58,109 bases of DNA from an uncultured Christensenellaceae bacterium (GTDB lineage: Bacteria > Bacillota > Clostridia > Christensenellales > Borkfalkiaceae): positions 1 through 58,109 of the forward strand of contig CAJUKK010000003.1 in the NCBI GenBank assembly GCA_910586985.1. The letters are read 5' to 3'. The position numbers and the translations under genes are program-made. The notes beneath the pieces were generated by a model, which was not told where the DNA came from, ran no database searches, and worked only from the letters and a program-made list of their open reading frames with translations. Shown here piece by piece: positions 1-7,758 of the stretch (positions are counted from its first letter, which is position 1; the number at the start of each line of letters is the position of its first letter).

Positions 1-52
1 ACGCCGATTGTACTTAGCGGGACACCGCTCGGAAGACTAGGTAGTTGCCACC
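1..52 (+). rRNA. rrf: 5S ribosomal RNA, 3' part (truncated by window edge)
   Basis: The first ~52 bases match the 3' half of bacterial 5S rRNA: GCCGAT, then a short stem around GCGGGACACCGC, then the near-invariant TAGGTAGTTGCCA. A T-tailed hairpin follows within 15 bases, as expected at the end of an rRNA operon. The 5' half and the 16S/23S genes would lie upstream of the window. The exact 3' end is uncertain by a few bases. Confidence 0.85.
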
Positions 53-65
53 TTTCAAACGAAAA

Positions 66-96
66 AAGCACTTACAGTTTGTAAGTGCTTTTTTTT
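66..96 (+). terminator. Rho-independent terminator of the rRNA operon
   Basis: Arms AAGCACTTAC (66-75) and GTAAGTGCTT (81-90) pair perfectly around AGTTT, and an unbroken T run follows to 96. It sits directly after the 5S gene. Confidence 0.9.
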
Positions 97-104
97 GCAT
101 TTCG

Positions 105-140
105 AAGAATTTGTTTTTTAAGCGACAAAAACAAATTCTT
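105..140. repeat. Perfect 14-bp inverted repeat after the rRNA terminator
   Basis: The arms at 105-118 and 127-140 are perfect complements (AAGAATTTGTTTTT and its reverse complement) around TAAGCGAC. It may be a second, backup terminator. Apart from this and a weak TTTTTCC/GGAAAAA hairpin at 246-263, nothing is visible between 97 and 280. Confidence 0.5.
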
Positions 141-280
141 TGAGGAATGAAACTTTTATTGCTGGCTAAGGTTATCGTCAAAGTGCAGCAACAGACAACA
201 AGCCAAAGGTTTTTGGCAAATGGATTCCCGCAGCGGAAAAGCGTGTTTTTCCTCGCGGAAAAAATATAGGAGCGCTTTGA

Positions 281-678
281 TCATAAAAAGATTTCGTACT
301 TACAGCTCTTATCGCCGCGGAGAATCGAGGCAATCACCGTTGCCCTGACGGGGCGGTTTAAGATATACGAAAACATTCTCTCCGCAAACCCTTCCGAGCA
401 GTTGCAGAGGTGCGGCGGCATTTTCTGCGCCTGACACAGCGGACACACGCAAAAATCCTTGTTCTCGTCCACGAGGTTTTTTCTCCGCATTGCGTAATCA
501 CCCAGCCCCATTCCCGCGAAAGAAAGCCGTCCAAATCGCCCTTCAAGGGCGCAAGCAGCTCCTCCATACGGTTGGCGTGAAAGTGTACCAAAGAGCACGC
601 TTTGAGTGCTTGCTCGGCAGGCAAATCATCCTGCATATTTTGCATGCAGGTCTATAAAAATTCCCGTTCGAAGCTCAT
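281..678 (-). pseudogene. Broken DUF6144-like gene (in-frame stop plus frameshift)
   Basis: The gene starts with ATG at 678-676, overlapping the stop of the upstream PPOX gene as ATGA, so it was once translationally coupled. Codon 9 is TAG. The reading then continues through MQNMQDDLP and KGDLDGFLS to an A6 run (T6 at 477-482 on the plus strand), where frame is lost. Adding one A there joins it to the downstream frame, which carries DENKDFCVCPLC and CNCSEGFAERMFSYIL and ends LRGDKSC. That cysteine pattern and C-terminal end resemble the DUF6144 family of Clostridia (from memory, unverified). Two independent lesions suggest real decay rather than one read error. The family has no established function. 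Confidence 0.7.
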
Positions 679-1166
679 GACCGCACCTTGGGATTTGTCT
701 GCGGCGGAAATCTCCGCTTGCCAGTCATTTCTTTCACGGTAATCTTATAGACGGCGACGATATCTGTTTTAACGCAATCGCGAGCAGAGTATCCTGTAAT
801 GCGGCAGTGGTTGAGCAGTAGCTCGATGCCGTGGATCGCCTCGTCTCCGCTCACAGCTTCGGCATGCCCGAAGGCGATAATGCTCGCGTAGTCGGCGGTC
901 ACGCCGTGATCTGTTCTCACGTAGCCGTTTAAGATATCCGCCTCGACGCAGACGCGTTCGTCTCTTGCAAGCAAATCGATCTTCTTACCCTCTTTTGCAC
1001 AGTGAAAGTATATGACGATTTTGCCGTTTACCTGTTCATAGCCGAAGGAAAGGGGGACAACATAGGGATATCCGTCGTCATACAGACCCAGCCGAATCGT
1101 CTGGCATGCGTCTAAAACGGACAGAAGTTCGTTCCTATCGGTAATTTCGCGCTGAAATTTTCTCAT
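675..1166 (-). CDS. Pyridoxamine 5'-phosphate oxidase (NimA-like) family protein
   Basis: A 163-aa protein of the split-barrel flavin-binding fold. The N-terminal half has the typical RLGLYDDGYPYVVPLSFGYE stretch, followed by a strand IYFHCAKEGKKID. This pattern is common in small FMN-binding proteins annotated as NimA-like 5-nitroimidazole reductases or PPOX proteins. Family membership suggests FMN binding and a reductase role; the substrate cannot be read from sequence. The ATG at 1166 is chosen because GAGGTG lies 4 bases upstream; a GTG two codons earlier is the only nearby alternative. It ends in an ATGA overlap with the broken DUF6144 gene, forming a two-gene unit driven by the divergent promoter at 1194-1222. 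Confidence 0.8.
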   Translation of the reverse strand: MRKFQREITDRNELLSVLDACQTIRLGLYDDGYPYVVPLSFGYEQVNGKIVIYFHCAKEGKKIDLLARDERVCVEADILNGYVRTDHGVTADYASIIAFGHAEAVSGDEAIHGIELLLNHCRITGYSARDCVKTDIVAVYKITVKEMTGKRRFPPQTNPKVRS

Positions 1167-1193
1167 ATGCACCTCGCATCGTAAGGTACATTC

Positions 1194-1256
1194 AGTTTAC
1201 CATAATATGATTCTCTTGACAAGAGTTTGACAAAATTTTCTGTAATATGATATAAT
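1194..1256. promoter_or_regulatory. Divergent, back-to-back promoters for PPOX and nucleoside phosphorylase
   Basis: Plus strand: TTGACA 1227-1232, 18-bp spacer, TATAAT 1251-1256, leading to the phosphorylase. Minus strand: TTGTCA 1222-1217, 17-bp spacer, TAAACT 1199-1194, leading to PPOX. The two -35 boxes are only 4 bp apart, so polymerases binding them would compete. Confidence 0.7.
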
Positions 1257-1281
1257 AACCCAAGCGTACGGGGGCGATAAT

Positions 1282-2046
1282 ATGATTCAGCAACAGGTTG
1301 CAATTTTGGAATTTGACAGGGAAAAACGGGCGAAATTTTCGCCTGAAAACTTCGGGAAACGTAAGTGTCTGCCCAAAAAATGCGTGATTTCCTTTTCCAA
1401 GACATCCACCGACGCGGTCGCAAAGCGATACGGCGCCGAGGTACGGACGGAATTTTGGTCGTGTACCGCGAATTTGCCCGTATACGTGCTCGTCTACGGA
1501 GGTGAGGAGATTGCGCTCGTTTGCGGTTTTTTGGGTGCGGCGGGCGCGGCGGCGCAGATTGAAGAGCTCATTGCAATGGGCGTGGAGAAATTCGTCGTGT
1601 GCGGTGCGGCAGGGGTGCTTACCGAGCTTCCGCTCGGTGCGTTCGTCGTTCCCGACAGCGCGGTGCGCGACGAGGGCACGAGCTTTCACTATGCTCCGTC
1701 CTCGTACGAGATCAAAGCGGATCAGGATGCGGTACAATCGATCGTGCAGACGCTCGAACGTGAGAAAATTCCCTATCGGCTTGGCAAGACGTGGACGACG
1801 GACGGGTTGTATCGGGAGACGGACGAAAAGATCACACTCAGGCGCAGTCAGGGTTGTTTGACGGTGGAGATGGAGGCGAGCGCGCTGATGGCGGTTGCGC
1901 AGTTCCGCGGTGTACGCCTTGCGCAGATTCTCTACGGCGGGGACGATCTGAGCGGCGAACTCTACGATCACCGCGACTTTTTCGCGCAGCATGATATACG
2001 GCAAACGCTTGTTGAAATATCTTTAAAATGCGTGAAGAACTTATAA
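1282..2046 (+). CDS. Nucleoside phosphorylase (PNP/UDP family)
   Basis: 254 aa. The family reversibly cleaves purine nucleosides or uridine with phosphate to free base and (deoxy)ribose 1-phosphate in salvage. Visible features are the glycine/alanine-rich phosphate-site region VCGFLGAAGAAAQ, the strand FVVCGAAGVLT, and the signature VEMEASALMAVAQ, which carries the Met-Glu pair that binds the ribose in this superfamily. The N-terminal ~35 residues extend beyond the usual core. Purine versus uridine specificity is not decidable here. It is transcribed alone from the promoter at 1227-1256, with a hairpin terminator directly after the stop. The ATG at 1282 has a poor Shine-Dalgarno (GGGGGCG ~7 bases upstream). 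Confidence 0.85.
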   Translation: MIQQQVAILEFDREKRAKFSPENFGKRKCLPKKCVISFSKTSTDAVAKRYGAEVRTEFWSCTANLPVYVLVYGGEEIALVCGFLGAAGAAAQIEELIAMGVEKFVVCGAAGVLTELPLGAFVVPDSAVRDEGTSFHYAPSSYEIKADQDAVQSIVQTLEREKIPYRLGKTWTTDGLYRETDEKITLRRSQGCLTVEMEASALMAVAQFRGVRLAQILYGGDDLSGELYDHRDFFAQHDIRQTLVEISLKCVKNL

Positions 2047-2054
2047 TAAAGCAT

Positions 2055-2097
2055 AAAAAAACGCGTAGATTTCATACAAGAAATCTGCGCGTTTTTA
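2055..2097. terminator. Bidirectional terminator between convergent genes
   Basis: AAAAACGCG-TAGATTT pairs with AAATCTGCGCGTTTTT (one G-T wobble), flanked by A and T runs so that it can serve both the phosphorylase (plus) and the ABC permease (minus). Confidence 0.85.
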
Positions 2098-2111
2098 TGA
2101 TAAGCAAAAAT

Positions 2112-3881
2112 TCATTCGAGTGTTTTTAACGATGCGTTCATATCTGTTTTAATAATTTTCCGATATAGGAGCAAGGTAGAGAGACAACAAAAGAACATCG
2201 TTATGAGCGGCGCAAGAATCCAGCTCCACCAATTGATATCGGCAACGTTTCCGAAGTTGATAAAGTTGAATACAAAGTCGATCAGGAGGTAGCCGAAGGG
2301 AAGACCGAGTATTGCGCCGATAAATCCGAGCAAATAGACTTCGCGGAAGATGTATGTCGTAACCTCTCTGTCCGAATAGCCGAGCACCATGAGCGTTGCG
2401 ATTTCCCGCGTGCGTTCGCTCACGTTGATATTAGTGAGATTATACACGACTAACGCGCATAGCATCGCAGAAAAAACGATAAGCGCAATCGAAATAGAGA
2501 GAATGGATTCGGCGTTGTCAACTTTTACCACGTTGTCGGTAAGACCCAGTCCTGCCAAGACGAGCACCGATGAGCCGATCAGCGAAACAACGGTCATAAA
2601 AAAGCGACCTTTAAATAAAAGTACGTTCCGCGCAGTAGACTTGTGTTTGAAACTCAGTCTGTTCCAGATAAATTTTACCCGTTCGAGAATGACCTTTTTT
2701 CCCATCTTCGGAGCTTTCGGCGTAAGGAGCGCGGCGGGTTTTCCGCGCGTCAGCTTTAATCCCGTAAACAGCGTCAAAAGCAGGGTGGCGACGAGTATGA
2801 TCGCAAATGTAGAAAAGTAATAGATGAGTTTTGAACCCGCAGGGAAAGGCGGCATGTCGTATTGAATGCCGAATGCCACGTAGATTATGTAGGTTAATCC
2901 CAATCCGACTACGGATGCGATCGCTCCGCCGACAAGCGTGGCAATTGTTACGAAAAGAACGTATTTGCCGACAATCTGAATATCAGAATATCCGAGCGTT
3001 TTCATACAGGCGATCTGTCCCCGTTCTTCGTCGAACAGCCGCGACATTGTGGAGTAAACTACGAGTAACGTAACGAGCAGAAAGAATACGACAAAGATAA
3101 TACCGATCTGTCCGACCTTCTCTGCATACGAATCGATGGCATAAAAACCTTCGTTTTCGTAGAGCGTCAGAACGGTTGCGTTTTCGCCGAGTATATCGCA
3201 AAGTTCGCTCTTTTCCTGTTCGATCGCCGTTTTATATTTTTCGGAATACGCATCAAACAGAGTGCGATTCCGGATGCTGTAATAGAGGTCGTTGACAATC
3301 ATCGGTTGGGAATTAAGATAAAAAACTCCGCTCAGATACTCTTCTTCGTATTGAAAACTGCGCTCGTTCATACGTAAGAGCAACATGGGATTGATACAGA
3401 TTCCGCTTACGGTATATTCCGTGCCCATGACCGTTACTTTATCGCCTACGGTATATTCGGCATAATCTACCGTTGCGCGCTCGGCGAGCACTTCTCCCTC
3501 TTTGGGGAGCTCGCCCTCGATTATCTCGAGTTGATTGACATTCGAGTCCAAAGCATATTGATAGACGCGAAAGATTTTATCGGAATTTTCCTTTTTTTCC
3601 TCAAAACACAGGCTTTTGAGAAGCGTTCCGTTTGCAACTTCTTCGATCTCTGAAATTTCGTTAGCGGTGAATCCCATCGGACGCGCGCTCTTAATATAAA
3701 AGTCGGGCATATTCTGATTCCGATAATATTTATTCGCCGCAAAATTGATCCGTCCTTGGACTTCGCCGATTCCCGACATGAATCCGACGCTTACAATCAC
3801 AATGGCGACAATCGTCAACAGTCGTGTAAGATGTTTTTTGAACAGCCGTAACGCCGTTTTAAAACTTGCGCGCATCACCAT
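2112..3881 (-). CDS. ABC transporter permease, FtsX/MacB-like, long form
   Basis: 589 aa. Residues ~20-42 form the first membrane segment, then a ~210-residue extracytoplasmic region, then a bundle of membrane segments from ~255 onward in two FtsX-like halves (~255-375 and ~425-580). The motif MKTLGYSDIQIVGKYV just after the second segment, and its relative LMVLGYSDREVTTYIF in the second half, are the cytoplasmic coupling motif of FtsX-type permeases. These systems usually export peptides, antimicrobials or lipoproteins, or act as mechanotransmission devices, rather than import nutrients. The start overlaps the end of the ATPase gene by 7 bases (3875-3881), so the two are one operon. Substrate is unknown; association with TetR suggests efflux or a stress response. 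Confidence 0.85.
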   Translation of the reverse strand: MVMRASFKTALRLFKKHLTRLLTIVAIVIVSVGFMSGIGEVQGRINFAANKYYRNQNMPDFYIKSARPMGFTANEISEIEEVANGTLLKSLCFEEKKENSDKIFRVYQYALDSNVNQLEIIEGELPKEGEVLAERATVDYAEYTVGDKVTVMGTEYTVSGICINPMLLLRMNERSFQYEEEYLSGVFYLNSQPMIVNDLYYSIRNRTLFDAYSEKYKTAIEQEKSELCDILGENATVLTLYENEGFYAIDSYAEKVGQIGIIFVVFFLLVTLLVVYSTMSRLFDEERGQIACMKTLGYSDIQIVGKYVLFVTIATLVGGAIASVVGLGLTYIIYVAFGIQYDMPPFPAGSKLIYYFSTFAIILVATLLLTLFTGLKLTRGKPAALLTPKAPKMGKKVILERVKFIWNRLSFKHKSTARNVLLFKGRFFMTVVSLIGSSVLVLAGLGLTDNVVKVDNAESILSISIALIVFSAMLCALVVYNLTNINVSERTREIATLMVLGYSDREVTTYIFREVYLLGFIGAILGLPFGYLLIDFVFNFINFGNVADINWWSWILAPLITMFFCCLSTLLLYRKIIKTDMNASLKTLE

Positions 3882-4576
3882 TCGATCTCCTCGATGGGTT
3901 TCGGTTTTTCGTTGACCTCAATCTTTTCGATTGCCCCGTTTTTAATAAAAATCACTTTATCCGCCATATCTTTCAGCGCTTGGTTATGCGTTACGACGAT
4001 GACAAGTTTTCCGTTCTTTTTTGAAACGTCGTATAAGAGCCGCAATATATTTTTTCCCGTGTTATAATCGAGCGCGCCCGTCGGTTCGTCGCAGAGGAGC
4101 AATTTAGGATTTTTTGCAACCGCGCGGGCAATGCTTACCCGCTGTTGTTCGCCGCCGGAGAGCTGTGCGGGGAAGTTTTGTCCCTTTCCCTCCAGACCCA
4201 CTTCTTTTAAAACGGTTTCGGGATCGAGACAATCGGGGCATATCTCCGTTGCAAGTTCCACGTTTTCAAGCGCGGTCAGATTGGGCATTAAATTATAAAA
4301 CTGAAAAACAAATCCGATTTCTGTCCGTCTGTACTTACCGAGTTGTTTTTTGTTAAATTTGGATACGATCTGATCGCCGAGCGTAATCGTTCCGCCCGTC
4401 GCGTTGTCCATTCCGCCGAGCAGGTTTAAAAGCGTCGTTTTTCCCGCGCCGCTCGGCCCCAGAATGACAACGAACTCACCGTTATCGAGTGAAAACGTAA
4501 CGTCGCTGAGCGCGCGAAACGTACCGCTGGCGCTTTTATAATCTTTACAAACGTTTTCAAGTTCCAAAAGTTTCAT
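3875..4576 (-). CDS. ABC transporter ATP-binding protein (LolD/MacB type)
   Basis: 233 aa. Walker A GPSGAGKTT at residues 40-48, Q-loop in FVFQFYNLMP, signature LSGGEQQRVSIARA, Walker B LLLCDEPTGALD and the switch histidine in VVTHN. It lies upstream of, and overlaps, the 589-aa permease, with which it should form the transporter. The C-terminal tail ends KPIEEIEW; the ATPase of the other module ends KNAYEIGW, so the two modules are paralogous. A TGTTATAAT extended -10 lies ~35 bases upstream on the minus strand (4608-4613), with no clear -35. Confidence 0.9.
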   Translation of the reverse strand: MKLLELENVCKDYKSASGTFRALSDVTFSLDNGEFVVILGPSGAGKTTLLNLLGGMDNATGGTITLGDQIVSKFNKKQLGKYRRTEIGFVFQFYNLMPNLTALENVELATEICPDCLDPETVLKEVGLEGKGQNFPAQLSGGEQQRVSIARAVAKNPKLLLCDEPTGALDYNTGKNILRLLYDVSKKNGKLVIVVTHNQALKDMADKVIFIKNGAIEKIEVNEKPKPIEEIEW

Positions 4577-4716
4577 AATTTCGACCTGCCAATCAATTTA
4601 CAATTCCATTATAACATATGCGATGTGAAAAATCACCGTATTTTTTAAAAATTTATTGTGAAATACCCGTTTTTCTGTCAGGAATGTATGTGACAAAAGT
4701 TTTCGATTTAAAATAC

Positions 4717-4774
4717 TTGACAGACGATAAGTCAATGCATTATAATAAAACAAGTGTTTTAAAACGCTTGTTTT
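4717..4774 (+). promoter_or_regulatory. tetR promoter with 28-bp palindromic operator
   Basis: TTGACA 4717-4722, 18-bp spacer, TATAAT 4741-4746. Immediately downstream, 4747-4774 is a 28-bp palindrome AAAACAAGTGTTTT/AAAACGCTTGTTTT with one mismatched pair. It covers the expected transcription start, as TetR autoregulatory operators do. Confidence 0.8.
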
Positions 4775-4797
4775 ATTATAAATTCAGGAGGACTGTA

Positions 4798-5373
4798 ATG
4801 CCGCCGAAAGCAAAATTTACAAAAGAAGAAGTAATTGCCGCCGCGCTAGACGTCGTGCGAGAACGGGGTGAACAGTGTTTGACCGCGCGCGAGCTCGGGG
4901 CGCGCCTGAATAGTTCCGCGCGTCCGATTTTTACGCTATTTTCGGGAATGGACGAAGTTTTGTGCGGAGTCAAGCGCGCCGCGCGCGATTTATACAATGC
5001 GCATTATATTGCCGAAGGCTTAAAGGAGCCGCTTGCGTTTAAGGGAGTGGGAAGAGCATATTTGCGCTTTGCGCAGGAAGAAAATCAACTTTTCCGTCTC
5101 TTGTTCATGCAGAAAATGCAAACGCCGCTTGAATCGGTATTGCCTGCTCTGGACGAAAATTACCCATTAATATTGACTTCGATCACCAATGCGTACGGAG
5201 TGAGCGAGGCGCAGGCGGAAGCGATATACTCACATTTATGGGTGTATACGCACGGAATTGCAACGCTTGCCGTGACAGGGTTGTGTACCTTTACGCAGGA
5301 GAAAACGGACGGAATGTTGACGGACGTATTTACCGCCTTGATTGCGAGAGTAAAGGGGGAACAACCGTTATGA
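4798..5373 (+). CDS. TetR/AcrR-family transcriptional regulator
   Basis: 191 aa. The N-terminal DNA-binding domain (residues ~5-50) reads KEEVIAAALDVVRERGEQCLTARELGARLNSS; the C-terminal half is a helical ligand-binding/dimerisation domain. The start at 4798 is set by AGGAGG 7-12 bases upstream and by position after the operator; an upstream in-frame ATG at 4618 would include the promoter and is rejected. It overlaps the following ATPase gene as ATGA, so it heads the tetR-ATPase-permease operon and probably represses it until a ligand, perhaps the transported compound, binds. The divergent ABC operon starts ~220 bp away and shows no copy of the palindrome. Confidence 0.9.
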   Translation: MPPKAKFTKEEVIAAALDVVRERGEQCLTARELGARLNSSARPIFTLFSGMDEVLCGVKRAARDLYNAHYIAEGLKEPLAFKGVGRAYLRFAQEENQLFRLLFMQKMQTPLESVLPALDENYPLILTSITNAYGVSEAQAEAIYSHLWVYTHGIATLAVTGLCTFTQEKTDGMLTDVFTALIARVKGEQPL

Positions 5374-6059
5374 TCACAGCAAACTGTATTCGGAAATCGT
5401 ACGGAACGCAGGGCGCGGAAACCGTTGTTTTAAAAAACGTGTCGCTTGAAATTAAGGACGGCGAATTTGTGGCGATTCTCGGTGCGTCCGGTTCGGGGAA
5501 ATCCACGTTGCTTTCTATTCTTTCGGGATTGGAAAAGGCGGACGGCGGATCGGTCGTGTGCGACGGTGAGGAGCTTTCCGCTTTCGACGAGCGATCTCTT
5601 ACCGATTTTCGCCGCAGAAAGATGGGGTTTGTCTTTCAGCAATATTTTTTGTTGCCTCATCTGACGGTGGAACAAAATATTAAAATGGGGGCGGCGCTCG
5701 GCGGCGGAAATGTTCGCGAAATTTTAAGCGCGCTCGGGTTATCGGAAAAGCGGAAGAAACTGCCTCGGCAACTTTCGGGCGGAGAACAGCAGCGAGTGAG
5801 CATTGCGCGCGCGCTTGCCAAACAGCCCAAAATTCTTTTTTTAGACGAGCCGACGGGCGCGCTTGACGAAGAGACGGGAAGGAGCGTATTAAATTATTTG
5901 GCGGAGCGTCAGCGTGAAATCGGGTTTACGGTGGTAATGGTGACGCACAATCGGAATATTGCAGATATGGCGGACAGGGTATTCGAGATGGGAGACAGAA
6001 CGATTGCAAAAGTGTTTCATAATCCCAAACCGAAAAACGCATACGAAATCGGGTGGTGA
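5370..6059 (+). CDS. ABC transporter ATP-binding protein, TetR-linked
   Basis: 229 aa. Walker A GASGSGKST at residues 38-46, signature LSGGEQQRVSIARA, Walker B ILFLDEPTGALDEE, switch VMVTHN. Its ATG overlaps the tetR stop (ATGA at 5370-5373) and it is followed after 3 bases by the permease, so the three genes are tightly coupled. It belongs to the same MacB/LolD class as the ATPase at 3875-4576, suggesting an old duplication of the module. Confidence 0.9.
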   Translation: MITANCIRKSYGTQGAETVVLKNVSLEIKDGEFVAILGASGSGKSTLLSILSGLEKADGGSVVCDGEELSAFDERSLTDFRRRKMGFVFQQYFLLPHLTVEQNIKMGAALGGGNVREILSALGLSEKRKKLPRQLSGGEQQRVSIARALAKQPKILFLDEPTGALDEETGRSVLNYLAERQREIGFTVVMVTHNRNIADMADRVFEMGDRTIAKVFHNPKPKNAYEIGW

Positions 6060-6062
6060 ACA

Positions 6063-7196
6063 ATGGTCGTCGGTTGGAAAGAAAGTTTTAAACTGATTGG
6101 CATCGTGATTGTCTGCGCCTGCGCGGTGATGGTTTGCACGTTTTTCCTCAATTATTATCTGGATGCATCGGCTTTGCGCGATACAGTCGACGCGGAATCT
6201 TTTCCGCTTTATGAGGCGCAAATACTCACGGCAAAAATTGTTTCGCTTATCAGCGGCGGATGTCTTTCGTTGATCGCGGCGCTGCTCGTCGTGTTCTACG
6301 TGAAATTGTACGTAGACGCGCACGCGCGGCAGCTTGGCGTATTAAAAGCAATCGGCTATTCTGATATGCGTATCGCCGCGGGCTTTTGGGTATTCGGACT
6401 TGCCGCGTTTATCGGCTGTATGGCGGGTTTTGGCGGCGGGTTTGCGCTGATGCCGCTTATTTACGAAAAAATGTCGGAAGGACTGTTCGATACGCCGATA
6501 TCTTTTCATGCGGAATTATTGTTCGGACTTGTTTTTGCGCCCGCGGTGTTTTTTGGGGCGCTTGCGATTGTCTGCGCTCGTCTGAAAATGCGCGTTTCGG
6601 CAATGACGTTATTGCGCGGCGAGGATGGCGATGCACGCATCAGCGCGCGGGCGGCGGATAAAGACCGTCCGTTTCTTACACAGTTGCGCCGTGCGACGCT
6701 TATGAGCAAAAAGTCGCTCATGTTTTTTATCGGATTCGGCGCATTTTGTTACAGTACGATGTTGCAGATGGCGCTTACCATGGACGAGTATGCAAGCGCG
6801 GTGATGGGAATAATTATTTTTTTGATCGGCGCAGTGCTCTCCGTTACCTGTCTTTTACTCGCGGTTACCGTTCTTGCACGGGCAAACCGTAAAACTGTCG
6901 CCGTTATGCGCGCGTACGGATATACGTTCTGGGAGTGCGGACGCGCAGTGTTTGGCGGCTATACCGTTCCCGCGCTCGTCGGCTACGGACTCGGTACGGT
7001 TTATGAGTACGGACTCATGAGATTTATGCTCGATATAATATTCCGCGATGTTTCTTACGAAGTCCCTGCTTATACATTTCAAACTGTCGATTTTTTCTGC
7101 GTGCTAGCGTCTTTTCTTATATTTTACGGTATCGTCTTGGTATTATTTACGCATCGTTTGGGAAAAACTTCGGTACGAGCGTTTGTATTGGAATAA
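6063..7196 (+). CDS. ABC transporter permease, FtsX-like, short form
   Basis: 377 aa with about eight predicted membrane segments. The first segment (~10-30) is followed by only ~25 residues outside the membrane, then segments at ~60-80, 105-130 and 150-170, a cytoplasmic stretch, then ~215-235, 245-270, ~295-315 and ~345-370. The coupling motif LGVLKAIGYSDMRIAAGFW marks the FtsX family. It lacks the ~210-residue outer domain of the paralogue at 2112-3881. That difference could mean a lipid-like or small hydrophobic substrate, or assembly with another subunit; neither is shown. Last gene of the tetR operon, followed by a strong terminator. Confidence 0.8.
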   Translation: MVVGWKESFKLIGIVIVCACAVMVCTFFLNYYLDASALRDTVDAESFPLYEAQILTAKIVSLISGGCLSLIAALLVVFYVKLYVDAHARQLGVLKAIGYSDMRIAAGFWVFGLAAFIGCMAGFGGGFALMPLIYEKMSEGLFDTPISFHAELLFGLVFAPAVFFGALAIVCARLKMRVSAMTLLRGEDGDARISARAADKDRPFLTQLRRATLMSKKSLMFFIGFGAFCYSTMLQMALTMDEYASAVMGIIIFLIGAVLSVTCLLLAVTVLARANRKTVAVMRAYGYTFWECGRAVFGGYTVPALVGYGLGTVYEYGLMRFMLDIIFRDVSYEVPAYTFQTVDFFCVLASFLIFYGIVLVLFTHRLGKTSVRAFVLE

Positions 7197-7212
7197 AATT
7201 CAAATCGATGGA

Positions 7213-7255
7213 ACGCCCTAGTACTTAAAATTTTTTAAGTACTAGGGCGCTTTTT
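7213..7255 (+). terminator. Terminator hairpin containing a copy of the MarR operator
   Basis: Arms 7214-7230 and 7233-7249 (CGCCCTAGTACTTAAAA and its complement) pair perfectly and are followed by T5. The centre 7222-7241 reads TACTTAAA-ATTT-TTTAAGTA, with the same 8-base arms as the palindrome in the marR promoter 64 bp downstream. Confidence 0.85.
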
Positions 7256-7257
7256 AG

Positions 7258-7305
7258 TTGACTATAATGTTATTATGCGGTATAATACTTAAAGAATTTT
7301 AAGTA
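7258..7305 (+). promoter_or_regulatory. marR-degV promoter and operator
   Basis: TTGACT 7258-7263, 17-bp spacer, TATAAT 7281-7286. The palindrome TACTTAAA-GAAT-TTTAAGTA (7286-7305) begins at the last base of the -10 box and covers the start site, consistent with autorepression by the MarR protein. Confidence 0.8.
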
Positions 7306-7317
7306 GTTGGAATTATT

Positions 7318-7758
7318 ATGATTGACAAAAATTTTGATACGATTTATAAGACGTTCCGCATTGAATTGTATCGTCGGATATTTGCGGTAATCGGACAGCG
7401 GGACGGCGCGCTTTCGGCAATTGATTTTTTTTCGGTCGAAACAATTTACCTGTTGGGGAATCCGACGATCACGGAATTTGCCAACACGCTGTGTATTTCG
7501 CAGCCGAACGCAACTTACCGTATTAAATCGTTGATTGAAAAAGGGTACGTTGTGAAATCGGAAACAGAGAAGAAAAATACGTTTCGTTTGCAAGTAACGG
7601 AAAAATTCATGCGCTTCTGGCATGAGGATATGGACTACGGGCATTTTATATTTAAACGTCTTGCAGAACGGTTTACCCCTGAGGAACTCGAACAGGTGGA
7701 CGGGATTTTCGAGGAATTTATCAAACAAATTAAAATGGAGGAACAACAAACATGTTAA
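7318..7758 (+). CDS. MarR-family transcriptional regulator, DegV-linked
   Basis: 146 aa. The winged helix-turn-helix spans residues ~45-105 (TEFANTLCISQPNATYRIKS, then wing KSETEKKNTFRLQVTEK). It overlaps the DegV gene by 7 bases, so the two are co-translated. Because DegV/FakB proteins bind fatty acids, a role like that of FabT (a MarR-family repressor of lipid synthesis in streptococci) is plausible, but the operator sequence differs from the FabT site as I recall it. The Shine-Dalgarno is weak (GTTGGA, ~7 bases from ATG), so translation may be low. Confidence 0.85.
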   Translation: MIDKNFDTIYKTFRIELYRRIFAVIGQRDGALSAIDFFSVETIYLLGNPTITEFANTLCISQPNATYRIKSLIEKGYVVKSETEKKNTFRLQVTEKFMRFWHEDMDYGHFIFKRLAERFTPEELEQVDGIFEEFIKQIKMEEQQTC

